Below, piece by piece: positions 42,884-51,491 of a stretch of DNA of 64,000 nucleotides (its first letter is position 1; the number at the start of each line of letters is the position of its first letter). This DNA comes from Thalassobacillus devorans. Lineage in GTDB: Bacteria > Bacillota > Bacilli > Bacillales > Halobacillaceae. The DNA lies in the NCBI RefSeq assembly GCF_011761345.1, contig NZ_JAASRY010000005.1, positions 124,001 through 188,000 of the forward strand, given 5' to 3'. The notes under the pieces are model-generated. The model did no database searches. It saw only the letters and a program-made list of their open reading frames with translations, and was not told the origin of the DNA. A program made the translations under genes and the position numbers.

Positions 42884-43139
42884 GTGTCATTGGTACGATA
42901 GCTGGACAATTTGTTATGCTGATTTTCAGAAGGGTGGTTGTAAAGCAAATAAAAAGTGGGTTGCTTTACCAAAAGATATAAGAAATAAGCTTATTCAAAA
43001 TGTGTTTTGTCCCCATTGTTTAGATACCGTTACTATAGTGGAATTTGTCATTGTTGATGATCCATCTGGTGTTCTTTTAGAAGGAAAGTGCAAGAATTGC
43101 AGGAATGAGGTTGCGAGAGTGGTTGAAGTGGATGAATGA
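42884..43139 (+). pseudogene. Frameshifted small zinc-ribbon protein gene
   Basis: A GTG at 42884 after AAGGGGGAATTC opens a frame that stops after five codons (MSLVR). Removing one T from CATTGG (about 42889-42892) gives an uninterrupted 84-codon frame to the stop at 43137-43139: MSWYDSWTICYADFQKGGC..., then FCPHC and KCKNC, two CxxC pairs of a zinc ribbon, ending EVARVVEVDE. The downstream reading frame has no start of its own. Either a real frameshift mutation or a sequencing error. Function unknown. Confidence 0.6.
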
Positions 43140-43247
43140 CAATAAGGAAATAGAGGAAGGTTATAAGCGATCAAAATAGTAAGTATGAAATATCCGGGTG
43201 AAAGTGTTTAACTGTATTCCCGGAAAGTGAAGACTCAAAAGTTAACC

Positions 43248-43290
43248 AAAAGGGCATTCTATTCTTTAATTAAGGAGGAATGCCCTTTTA
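43248..43290. terminator. Terminator-like hairpin between the zinc-ribbon pseudogene and DUF4317 gene
   Basis: AAAAGGGCATTC pairs with GAATGCCCTTTT around a 19-nt loop. A/T on both flanks allows use from either side. Confidence 0.6.
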
Positions 43291-43331
43291 TAGAGACTAT
43301 ATCATACTACTAAGTATTCGATTTGTCTCCA

Positions 43332-44498
43332 TCACTCCCCGAAAGCTTCCGGAAGCATCTTGAACCCTTCAATCTCCGCATCTTCTTCTACTTCGATCAT
43401 GATATATCGTTTCCCCTGATGATTGACCTGCTTGACAAACTGCAAATCCTGGGGACTGATCGCAATATTAGCTACCTTCGTATTGATTTTAATCGACTTT
43501 GACTTATACTTTGGAACAATGCTGCTTGCTTTTAGTTCGTAGGCTCCATCATCGGTGATTTTTTGAAACGCGTCTTTTACTTTTTCAGCTTCCACTTGTG
43601 CGCCGCTTCGAGTCAGCACCCGTTCGACATCATTGTAATCAAGCTTCGGCACTTCTCCTTCTTCATTTTCCTCTACGACATTATTAATTTCTCCATAGAC
43701 AGTAGCCAGAGTAGAAGGAGGGAGCTGATCTCCGACAACATCTCTGATGACTTCTTCAAATACCGCTTTGTCTTCTTTGGCTGTCATGATTTCTTCGCCA
43801 TTCAATACTTCTTCGATAAATCGGTAGTCAGGCTCGTTTGCTTTGCCTGCACTATAAAGGATATGGTTCACATCAGCTGAATTGTCTGTAAAGCACGGAA
43901 AAAGAAATCCTGCCATTGGGGAGTTTAGATCAATGACGGGATCCACCTCAATGTTGTACTTGAATTCCTTTTCAATATAGTCGAATTGCCATTCTCTTTT
44001 GGGTTCCTGGGTTTTATTGATACTGCAGAGAATAAAGGGATGAGAATAGACCGCATCCCGTTCACTTTCTTCAGCTTCTTCGTTGCGTCGCTTCATCGGT
44101 TTCATATATTCAGCACGGATGAAAGAGATGACTACATCTTTTTCATAAGGATTGTCTTTAATAATCTTTTCTGTCATCTGCAGCATTTGGGCCTTCCACT
44201 CTTCCAGTTCGCTGCTAAGCAGCCCTCTATGTAATGTGAGTTGGGTGTGGTTGTCAGCATCCCGCTGAAATTTCAACTCGAACAGTTTTTCATCCAGCTG
44301 TCCTGTCAGTACTTTCTTGAAATTATTCATGAACAGCTCCTGCTGATCTCTATCGAGCATTTCGAACGGCTGACTCTGATGATGAAAAATTTCTGTCGTT
44401 TCTTTCATGATATATACGTTAAAAAGGTCAGAAATCTTCAATAAGTCATTATCCACTTTGAACTGCCTGCGAATACCGGCAACATCTTTTTTATCCAT
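43332..44498 (-). CDS. DUF4317 family protein
   Basis: 388-residue soluble acidic protein beginning MDKKDVAGIRRQFKVDNDLL and ending in a strand-rich segment (TKVANIAISPQDLQFVKQVN...). The whole length corresponds to DUF4317, found mainly in Firmicutes and of unknown function. No signal peptide, membrane helix or clear catalytic motif. A poorly spaced AGGAGTG precedes the ATG. Monocistronic. Confidence 0.8.
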   Translation of the reverse strand: MDKKDVAGIRRQFKVDNDLLKISDLFNVYIMKETTEIFHHQSQPFEMLDRDQQELFMNNFKKVLTGQLDEKLFELKFQRDADNHTQLTLHRGLLSSELEEWKAQMLQMTEKIIKDNPYEKDVVISFIRAEYMKPMKRRNEEAEESERDAVYSHPFILCSINKTQEPKREWQFDYIEKEFKYNIEVDPVIDLNSPMAGFLFPCFTDNSADVNHILYSAGKANEPDYRFIEEVLNGEEIMTAKEDKAVFEEVIRDVVGDQLPPSTLATVYGEINNVVEENEEGEVPKLDYNDVERVLTRSGAQVEAEKVKDAFQKITDDGAYELKASSIVPKYKSKSIKINTKVANIAISPQDLQFVKQVNHQGKRYIMIEVEEDAEIEGFKMLPEAFGE

Positions 44499-44675
44499 GT
44501 ATTATTCACTCCTAAGTTCCATTGGTTATCCCTTGAAACGATTCCTTTATTTTAACATAAGGTACAATCCGCAAGGACAGGCTTTATTTTATTTAGTATG
44601 CTTTTCTGAATAAAACTGGCCATTTCGGGTAATGAAAAGTAGAAGAAAGATGATTGCAGAGTGGAGGTTTTACTT

Positions 44676-45152
44676 GTGGATAATAATAAAATGAATCGGG
44701 GCATTTTGACAGCACTGACAGGAATTGGCCTCGCACAAGGGTTGAAGATTTTAACGCACAAACGTTTGGCAGGAAAATGGGACTGGAAGCAGGTTTTTAC
44801 GACAGGCGGTATGCCAAGCTCCCATTCCGCGGGAGTTTCAGCGCTCGCTACCTACATAGCGGCCAATAGAGGATCTCGCCATACGGAAACAGCATTAGCG
44901 GTTGTTTTTGGAGTGATCGTCATGTACGATGCCCAGGGTATCCGCCGTCATACAGGGGAGATTGCTAAACTGGTAAATGAGTTAGAAGACAGTTTTGCTA
45001 CGATATCAAAAGACTTTCCGAGCCTGGAATTCGTGCAGAGGGAAAAGGAATTGAAAGAACTCTTGGGTCACCAGCCATTAGAAGTGTTAGGTGGAGCACT
45101 TTTAGGAACTGCATTAGGACTGATTTCAGCAAGATATGAAGATCGAAAATAA
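44676..45152 (+). CDS. Divergent PAP2-family (DUF212, YuiD-like) membrane protein
   Basis: 158 residues from the GTG at 44676, which is 8 nt from GGAGG. The upstream GTG at 44661 overlaps that Shine-Dalgarno. Conserved GGMPSSHSAGVSALAT (about 38-53), VIVMYDAQGIRRHTGE and GHQPLEVLGGALLG are the divergent PAP2 motifs. Relatives of phosphatidic acid phosphatases, but the substrate is not established. About four membrane segments. Confidence 0.88.
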   Translation: MDNNKMNRGILTALTGIGLAQGLKILTHKRLAGKWDWKQVFTTGGMPSSHSAGVSALATYIAANRGSRHTETALAVVFGVIVMYDAQGIRRHTGEIAKLVNELEDSFATISKDFPSLEFVQREKELKELLGHQPLEVLGGALLGTALGLISARYEDRK

Positions 45153-45164
45153 ATCATTTCCACA

Positions 45165-45198
45165 CAAAATAGCAACCTATAGGGAGGTTGCTATTTTT
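45165..45198 (+). terminator. Terminator after the PAP2-like gene
   Basis: AAAATAGCAACCT, loop ATAGGG, AGGTTGCTATTTTT. Confidence 0.85.
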
Positions 45199-45250
45199 GT
45201 ATGTTCAGTCATACTTCAGGATGCTTTACATGGACTGCCAGCCATTAAAA

Positions 45251-45284
45251 GAACGAGCTTCCCTTCTAAAGGAAGCTCGTTTTT
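45251..45284. terminator. Terminator of the BCCT gene (usable both ways)
   Basis: GAACGAGCTTCCC, loop TTCTAAA, GGAAGCTCGTTTTT. Directly past the BCCT stop codon on the minus strand. Confidence 0.75.
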
Positions 45285-45287
45285 GGG

Positions 45288-46898
45288 TTATTTGTTATCA
45301 TCATTATTAAATTCATAGTTCTCTTCAATGTGATCGATAACCCGCTGGTGGCGTTTTTCTTCTGCTTGTTTCTCTGCTTTTCTGCGAGCATCTTTATAAT
45401 CTTCCCGTATCGATTTCAAGAGGGAGATAGCGGCTACGAACAGGACGATTGAAAACGGTAATGCCCCGATCAGGGAAGCGGTTTGCAGTCCTTCCAATCC
45501 AGCGCTGATAATCAAAATGATCGCAAGTGAGGCGATAAGAGAGCCCCACACTACTTTTACAACAACAGAAGGGTTTGTATCCCCATTCGATGTCATCATA
45601 CCAAGTACGAAAGTTGCGGAGTCGGCGGACGTTACCAGGAAGGTAAACAGCAGGCCGATAGATAGTACCGATAGTATGGTACCTAATGGTACGTTTTCTA
45701 ACATCGCAAACAATGCGGTTGTTTCATCTTGAGCAACGGCCCCGGCAATATCCGTACCATGAAAGAGGTCGAAGTTGATCGCCGTCCCACCGAAGATACC
45801 AATCCAAATTAGACCGATAGCCGGAGGTGCAACCATTACTCCTAGTACAAATTCCCTGACCGTGCGTCCTTTCGAGATACGGGCAACAAACATTCCGACA
45901 AACGGAGCCCAAGCAATGGTCCAGGCCCAGTAATAGACGGGCCAATCCTGCACCCATGTTCCTTGTGTATACTGATCAAGTCTTAAGCTAGCCTGGAAGA
46001 AATTCTGCAGGTAGTCACCGACGCCCATGGTAATCGTATCTAGAATAAAGCCGGTAGGACCGATGAATAAGACGGCAACCATAAGCACAAGAGCCAGTCC
46101 TAAGTTAGCGTTACTTAAGTATTTAATCCCTTTATCAAGACCCGATATGGTCGATACCATGAAGAAGACGAACATAGCCCCTACGATGATGAGCTGTGTC
46201 GTGGTACCAGAAGGAACGTTAAAAACATAGCCAAGACCTCCGTTGATCTGCAGTACACTTAATCCAAGTGTAGTTGCTACACCCATAACTGTAGCAATGA
46301 CTGCTATGATGTCGATCGTATTCCGGAGCGGCTTTTTCCCTTTATCGCCGATTACCGGGTTCATGGTATCACTGATCAGGCTTCGTTCATCCTGGCGATA
46401 AATAAAGTACGAGAGTGCCAGTCCGACAAAAGTGAAAGAGGCCCACTGGTGTATGCCGTTATTGAAAAATGCATTCCACATCGCTTCTCTTGCAGCCTCT
46501 GCTGTTCCAGCTTCGATACTGGGGTCGAAGGGAGGCGGTGTTCCGAAGTGGGTCATCGGTTCAGCAACACCCCAGAAGACGATACTCACACCAAAACCGG
46601 TACTAAATAACATGGCGATCCAGGTAAACAAAGGGTATTTGGGTTTGGTGTTTTCTCCACCAAGTTTGATTCTCCCATATTTACTGAATGCTAAATAAAA
46701 GTTGAAAATAATTATAAAAAGCACGAACGATAAATAAAACCAGCCAAACGTATTGGCAATAAACCCGTAAATGACTTCAGCCTGGGAAGCCAATATCTGA
46801 GGAGCAACCGCCCCCCATAAAGCAAAAAGAAAAATAATGGTGAATGAGACCCAGAAAATGCTGTTCATAAATTTGTACTTTTTCTTTTTATTCCCCAT
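45288..46898 (-). CDS. BCCT-family compatible-solute transporter
   Basis: 536 residues, about 12 helices, charged termini (basic N-terminus MGNKKKKYKF, long acidic/basic C-terminal tail that in relatives senses osmotic stress). The BCCT signature WPVYYWAWTIAWAPFVGMFV (TM8) is present. The TM3 solute motif, G-x-G-x-G in betaine carriers, reads G101-F-G-V-S105 (STGFGVSIVFWGVAEP), so the substrate may not be plain glycine betaine. ATG after AAAGGAGATGG. A possible minus-strand promoter is TTGTTT (47008-47013) and TTAAAT (46985-46990). Confidence 0.9.
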   Translation of the reverse strand: MGNKKKKYKFMNSIFWVSFTIIFLFALWGAVAPQILASQAEVIYGFIANTFGWFYLSFVLFIIIFNFYLAFSKYGRIKLGGENTKPKYPLFTWIAMLFSTGFGVSIVFWGVAEPMTHFGTPPPFDPSIEAGTAEAAREAMWNAFFNNGIHQWASFTFVGLALSYFIYRQDERSLISDTMNPVIGDKGKKPLRNTIDIIAVIATVMGVATTLGLSVLQINGGLGYVFNVPSGTTTQLIIVGAMFVFFMVSTISGLDKGIKYLSNANLGLALVLMVAVLFIGPTGFILDTITMGVGDYLQNFFQASLRLDQYTQGTWVQDWPVYYWAWTIAWAPFVGMFVARISKGRTVREFVLGVMVAPPAIGLIWIGIFGGTAINFDLFHGTDIAGAVAQDETTALFAMLENVPLGTILSVLSIGLLFTFLVTSADSATFVLGMMTSNGDTNPSVVVKVVWGSLIASLAIILIISAGLEGLQTASLIGALPFSIVLFVAAISLLKSIREDYKDARRKAEKQAEEKRHQRVIDHIEENYEFNNDDNK

Positions 46899-47040
46899 AG
46901 TCCATCTCCTTTACTACTATGATTTTACACTCCTTTTTTTATGTACCCGGTGAGTGTAGTAAGTAAGCTAGTCATTTTTAAGTAATTTAACATTATTATG
47001 CTTTTAAAAACAAATATCTATTATTTCGGGTAACTAAACA

Positions 47041-47069
47041 TTGATTTTCAAGATAATTTGAGTTAAAAT
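47041..47069 (+). promoter_or_regulatory. SigA promoter of the MFS exporter gene, flanked by inverted GTAACT
   Basis: TTGATT (47041-47046), 17 bp, TAAAAT (47064-47069). GTAACT (47030-47035) and AGTTAC (47075-47080) sit on each side and could be half-sites for a local repressor. Confidence 0.45.
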
Positions 47070-47103
47070 TTTTGAGTTACTTAAATAGGAAAGAAGGTAT
47101 ATT

Positions 47104-48495
47104 GTGGAACAGACAAAGGAAGAACCAATCAATAAAGTTCCATTAATGATCGTATTGTTATCAGGCGCATTTGTCGCCATTTTGAATCAGACACTATTAG
47201 CAACAGCTATTCCACATATTATGCAGGATTTGAACCTGGACGCGAATACCGCCCAGTGGCTGCAGACGATTTTTATGCTGGTAAACGGAATCATGATTCC
47301 TATCACTGCTTTTTTGATTGAACGTTTTACAACCCGGGGGCTATTTTTGACAGCTGTCGGTACCTTCGCGATAGGCACATTAGTATGTGCCATTGCTCCG
47401 AATTTCGGTATATTATTATCAGGAAGAGTCCTGCAGGCAGCGGGGGCAGGGATTATCATGCCATTGATGCAGACGATTCTGTTCTTAGTCTTTCCCGTTG
47501 AAAAACGTGGGTCGGCTATGGGGATGTTCGGTCTCGTGATTGCATTTGCGCCTGCCATTGGTCCGACACTGTCGGGGTACCTCGTTGACCACCACCATTG
47601 GCGAAGTTTATTTTATGTTATCTTGCCTATCGCAATCATCGATATCATTGTCGCTTATTTTATTTTGAAAAATGTAACGAAGCAGACATTCCCGAAAGTC
47701 GATGTCTTGTCGATCATTCTATCGACCGTCGGCTTTGGCGGTATATTATATGCGTTTAGTGTGGCAGGCAGTGGTGGATGGCTCCATACAGAAGTGCTGG
47801 GATCTTTAATTGTTGGTGCCGTTACACTCGTATTATTCATATTGAGACAATTGAAACTTGAACAGCCGATATTGGAATTCCGGATCTTTAAAAACACTAC
47901 CTTCACCCTCACTACGGCAATCGGGATGGTATCATTTATTGCGATGATCGGGGGCGCGGTCATCCTTCCGATTCTGATGCAGGATATGTTAGGGTTTACG
48001 GCATTAGAATCAGGATTAATGCTCCTTCCTGGGGCGGTACTCATGGGACTGATGAACCCGGTCACAGGCCGGCTTTTTGATCGGTTTGGCGCGCGTTGGC
48101 TGGCTATTATCGGCTTGTCGATTCTGGTAATCACTACCTTTATGTTTTCGAACATAACCATGGAAACGACATTTGTTTATCTGGCAACCGTTAATGCAGC
48201 TCGTATGTTCAGTATTTCCATGATCATGATGCCAGTCACAACGGCAGGACTGAATCAGTTGCCGAACCAACTTATGCCGCACGGTTCAGCGATGAATAAT
48301 ACGATGCGGCAGGTAGCCGGAGCGGTCGGCACAGCCTTGCTGGTATCTGTAATGACCACCCAGGCAGATCCCGCAGAAGGGATTACCGGACTGATTCATG
48401 GGGTGAACGTTTCATTTATTGTTGCGGGAATCATAGCGATTGCCGGGCTTGTCATGTCATTTTTTATCAAAAATTCACGGCCAGGCGTTGCCTGA
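47104..48495 (+). CDS. MFS multidrug exporter (DHA2, EmrB/LmrB-like)
   Basis: 463 residues with about 14 hydrophobic segments. N-terminal LSGAFVAILNQTLLATAIPHIM (motif D1 region), LQTIFMLVNGIMIPITAFLIERF and motif C-like GFAPAIGPTLSGYLVD (here IAFAPAIGPTLSGYLVD) are typical proton-driven DHA2 exporters. GTG start. The Shine-Dalgarno is AGGAAAGAAGG. Substrate unknown; no regulator gene adjoins it. Confidence 0.9.
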   Translation: MEQTKEEPINKVPLMIVLLSGAFVAILNQTLLATAIPHIMQDLNLDANTAQWLQTIFMLVNGIMIPITAFLIERFTTRGLFLTAVGTFAIGTLVCAIAPNFGILLSGRVLQAAGAGIIMPLMQTILFLVFPVEKRGSAMGMFGLVIAFAPAIGPTLSGYLVDHHHWRSLFYVILPIAIIDIIVAYFILKNVTKQTFPKVDVLSIILSTVGFGGILYAFSVAGSGGWLHTEVLGSLIVGAVTLVLFILRQLKLEQPILEFRIFKNTTFTLTTAIGMVSFIAMIGGAVILPILMQDMLGFTALESGLMLLPGAVLMGLMNPVTGRLFDRFGARWLAIIGLSILVITTFMFSNITMETTFVYLATVNAARMFSISMIMMPVTTAGLNQLPNQLMPHGSAMNNTMRQVAGAVGTALLVSVMTTQADPAEGITGLIHGVNVSFIVAGIIAIAGLVMSFFIKNSRPGVA

Positions 48496-48501
48496 GCTTT
48501 A

Positions 48502-48540
48502 TAAAGGCGGAAACCTTCTTCAAGAAGTTTTCCGCCTTTA
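48502..48540 (+). terminator. Terminator after the MFS gene
   Basis: TAAAGGCGGAAACCTTCTT, loop CAAG, AAGTTTTCCGCCTTTA. Confidence 0.7.
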
Positions 48541-48629
48541 CCTTTATGAAAGTTGTAGAGGTCAGGGGGCTGCTATCAACGTGAAAATATGAGCTTTCCT
48601 GGTAAGTATACATGGCGTATGGGGGGAAA

Positions 48630-48658
48630 TTGAGAAGTTAACTTTGTTTGCATACTAT
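48630..48658 (+). promoter_or_regulatory. SigA promoter of the EamA transporter gene
   Basis: TTGAGA (48630-48635), 17 bp, TACTAT (48653-48658). Confidence 0.5.
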
Positions 48659-48749
48659 ATAGGCACTTTAATTGAATAGAGTGGGGTATAGGTTTAAACT
48701 TATTTATTTATAAGGAATTTATTTATGAATTAGAAAGAGATGAGAGCAT

Positions 48750-49667
48750 ATGTCTAAACCACTTACATACACGCTGCTTTTTTTCGTCATGATGATCTGG
48801 GGATTCAATGTCATCGCGATTAAAGTTCTGGTGGAAAACTTTGCGCCTGTGACTATCACTGCTTTTCGGATTCTGCTGGCAGGTATTGTTGTCATGCTTA
48901 TTTTAGGAATCAAAAAGGAATTCCGAAAAGTTACCAGACCTCAGCTTATTTATATTACGATTGGCGCATTGACCGGGATTTTAGGCCACCATTTCTTTTT
49001 ATCGGTAGGTCTTACAGCTACCAATGCTTCTAATGCCGGTCTTATCCTGGGTTTGGTTCCGCTGATGACGGCGTTAGCTGCAATATTATTTTTAGGAGAT
49101 AGGCTGACGGTCCTGAGGATGATCGGCATTGTGTCTGGTCTGATTGGCGTTTCGTTCATTGTGATGAACGGAGAAGGAAGTGTAGGGAGTATTTCCCGTG
49201 GTGATCTTTACATTTTTCTTGCCGTCGTAACCCAGGCTGTCAGTTTCATTGCCATCAAACGGGCGACCGAAACGATGGATGCCCGGCTGATGACGGGATG
49301 GATGCAAATTGCAGGGGCTTTTTTCCTGTTCGTCGTAAGTGCTCAACTGGAGCCTGATGGCCTCTCCTCATTGACGACAGGCACTCCTCTTGCCTGGGGC
49401 GTGTTTTTAGCCTCGTCTATATTGGCAACCGGGATTGGCCACATGGTCTATAATAAGGCAATCCACCAGATTGGTGCTGGAGAAACAGCCATTTTCATCA
49501 ACCTTACTCCGTTCTTTTCCTTGACGGGTTCCTATCTGTTTTTAGGAGAGAGGATTATGGCGGAGCAGTTGTTCGGATTCTTGTTCATTGTTACTGGAGT
49601 AGTGCTGGGGACAGGAGCGCTTGAGCAATCGATTCGTAAAAACAAGAAAAAGAGAATGGCCAGTTAA
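48750..49667 (+). CDS. EamA/DMT-family transporter
   Basis: 305 residues, ten hydrophobic helices arranged as two EamA repeats (about 8-140 and 150-290). Conserved openings are MMIWGFNVIAIK in the first repeat and AETAIFINLTPFFSLTGSYLFLGE near the end of the second. The basic tail RKNKKKRMAS fits the inside rule. Drug/metabolite superfamily exporter of unknown substrate. Monocistronic and followed by a bidirectional terminator. Confidence 0.9.
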   Translation: MSKPLTYTLLFFVMMIWGFNVIAIKVLVENFAPVTITAFRILLAGIVVMLILGIKKEFRKVTRPQLIYITIGALTGILGHHFFLSVGLTATNASNAGLILGLVPLMTALAAILFLGDRLTVLRMIGIVSGLIGVSFIVMNGEGSVGSISRGDLYIFLAVVTQAVSFIAIKRATETMDARLMTGWMQIAGAFFLFVVSAQLEPDGLSSLTTGTPLAWGVFLASSILATGIGHMVYNKAIHQIGAGETAIFINLTPFFSLTGSYLFLGERIMAEQLFGFLFIVTGVVLGTGALEQSIRKNKKKRMAS

Positions 49668-49678
49668 ATAAGTAAGGA

Positions 49679-49716
49679 AAAACGATTCATCTTCAAAAGG
49701 GTGAGTCGTTTTTTTT
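49679..49716. terminator. Bidirectional terminator after the EamA gene
   Basis: AAAACGATTCATC pairs with GGTGAGTCGTTTTTTTT across a short loop and extends to the end of the convergent small gene. Confidence 0.75.
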
Positions 49717-49885
49717 ACTGCTTTTCATCTTTCCCCTCTGCTTTATATAAAAGCACAAATGGAAGGAATAAAAGGAAGACAACAAATGTATACAAAATGA
49801 TCTGAGCCAGCCAGTCCACTAAAAAGAATACCAATATAAAAAAAACAGTTACCATCATTAACGGAATTACATATGCCAAAATCAC
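49715..49885 (-). CDS. Small two-helix membrane protein
   Basis: From the GTG at 49885, about 56 residues: two hydrophobic helices (ILAYVIPLMMVTVFFILVFF and the IILYTFVVFLLFLPFVLLY segment) and a short charged tail KAEGKDEKQ. GGGAGG sits 7-8 nt before this GTG. An ATG at 49906 (63 residues) overlaps that Shine-Dalgarno. No family recognised. It lies divergently beside the ger operon. Confidence 0.5.
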   Translation of the reverse strand: MILAYVIPLMMVTVFFILVFFLVDWLAQIILYTFVVFLLFLPFVLLYKAEGKDEKQ

Positions 49886-49997
49886 GTGTGTCCCTCCCAT
49901 TTCCAACTATTCAATATGCTCCCCGTACAGGTATAAATTATTCCATTTTGCAAAGTACTAAAGAGATGAACGACGTATATCAATAAGGAGATTTCGA

Positions 49998-51491
49998 ATG
50001 TGGAAATGGAAGAAAGATAAAGGTGACGAATTTCCAGCGCAAAATGAAACAATTAGGGATATTATGAAGCAGCTGAAACAATCAAAAGACTTCGTCACCT
50101 ATCCAATTGATGGTGAGACGAAGTGCGTTTTGGTTTATTTTAAAACAATGGTAGAGCCGAAGATTATCAATGATAGGATTCTTCCGGCCCTGAAGCAAAA
50201 CGCTTTGCATTCTCTCGAGGAAATGAAAGACATTATTTCAGTAGAAGGACTTACCGTCACGGATGATATTAATGATTTCAGGCAACGGGTTATGCAGGGG
50301 CATGTGATAGTGCAAATGAAAGAAAATGATAAGAAGTTTTTGACGATCCCTGCTGTCATTGCTGAAAAACGGGAAGTCAGCATTCCGGAAGTAGAATTCA
50401 GCGTGGTGGGACCGAAAGAGGCATTTGTAGAATCGTTGGATACGAATATCAATTTGGTACGTAAACGGTTAACCCTACCCCAGCTTATGGTGAAGGAATT
50501 GAGTATTGGAAAGATGACGAAAACCCGCGTCGCTATATTATTTGTCGATGGGATAGCTAATAAAGAGAATGTCAATACAGTCATGCAGCGACTGGGGGAT
50601 ATCGAATACGATCAGATTAATGACAGTTCCTATATCACGCAGATGATAGCAGATAACTCCAATTCCCCGTTTCCCCAGCTGTTGGATACGGAACGGCCAG
50701 ATCGTGTGACTGGTTCGCTTGTAGAGGGGAAGATAGCCATATTAGTGGATGGTTCTCCCCATGCTTTAACATGCCCGACGACTGTCGTTGAGTTCTTTTC
50801 AGCCTCGGATGACTATTTCCTGCCGTGGCATCTGGCATCGGCATTTCGTGTCATCCGATTATTCGCGGTCATTTTTTCAGTACTCAGTACACCCTTGTAT
50901 GTGGCAATATTGACTTATCATCATGAAATGATTCCCCAGGATTTGCTGGCGACTATTGTTTCCTCCCGGGCGGATATTCCGTTTCCGCCGATTCTTGAGG
51001 TAATCGTATTAGAATTGACGATCGAACTATTGAGAGAAGCTGGAGCCAGGCTACCGACAAAGGTCGGTCAGACAATCGGTATCGTTGGCGGTATCGTAAT
51101 CGGGACGGCTGCGGTAGAGGCGGGTCTTACTAGTAATGTGTTATTAATTATTGTCGCCTTAGGTGCCTTGGCTTCCTTTACCACTCCTGTTTATCAAATA
51201 GGCAACACCATTCGATTGGTCCGATTTCCTTTTCTGATTGGTGCTCAGTTATGGGGGCTTGTAGGTGTTTCCATGGTAATGGCTTTCTTTATTGCACATT
51301 TAATCCGATTGCAATCGATTGGCAGGCCATTCTTTGCCCCAATTTATCCGCTGAGGTTTCGGGATCTGAAGGATGCGTTCATCCGCCTTCCTTTTAATAA
51401 ACAATCCAAAAGGCCGATACAAACCCGGCCTGTAGATTCCAACCGTTTTAACCAAAAGCGGGCTAATGAGAAGAGGGATGTCGATGAATAA
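49998..51491 (+). CDS. Spore germination protein, GerAA/GerKA family
   Basis: A subunit of a GerA-type nutrient receptor in the inner spore membrane. 497 residues: hydrophilic N-terminal domain (about 1-245), then membrane helices. Conserved runs are VAILFVDGIANKENV, EGKIAILVDGSPHALTCPTTVVEFF (about 243-267) and LREAGARLPTKVGQTIGIVGGIVIG. ATG after AAGGAG. Upstream there is only a weak SigG-like match. First gene of the A-B-C operon. Confidence 0.93.
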   Translation: MWKWKKDKGDEFPAQNETIRDIMKQLKQSKDFVTYPIDGETKCVLVYFKTMVEPKIINDRILPALKQNALHSLEEMKDIISVEGLTVTDDINDFRQRVMQGHVIVQMKENDKKFLTIPAVIAEKREVSIPEVEFSVVGPKEAFVESLDTNINLVRKRLTLPQLMVKELSIGKMTKTRVAILFVDGIANKENVNTVMQRLGDIEYDQINDSSYITQMIADNSNSPFPQLLDTERPDRVTGSLVEGKIAILVDGSPHALTCPTTVVEFFSASDDYFLPWHLASAFRVIRLFAVIFSVLSTPLYVAILTYHHEMIPQDLLATIVSSRADIPFPPILEVIVLELTIELLREAGARLPTKVGQTIGIVGGIVIGTAAVEAGLTSNVLLIIVALGALASFTTPVYQIGNTIRLVRFPFLIGAQLWGLVGVSMVMAFFIAHLIRLQSIGRPFFAPIYPLRFRDLKDAFIRLPFNKQSKRPIQTRPVDSNRFNQKRANEKRDVDE

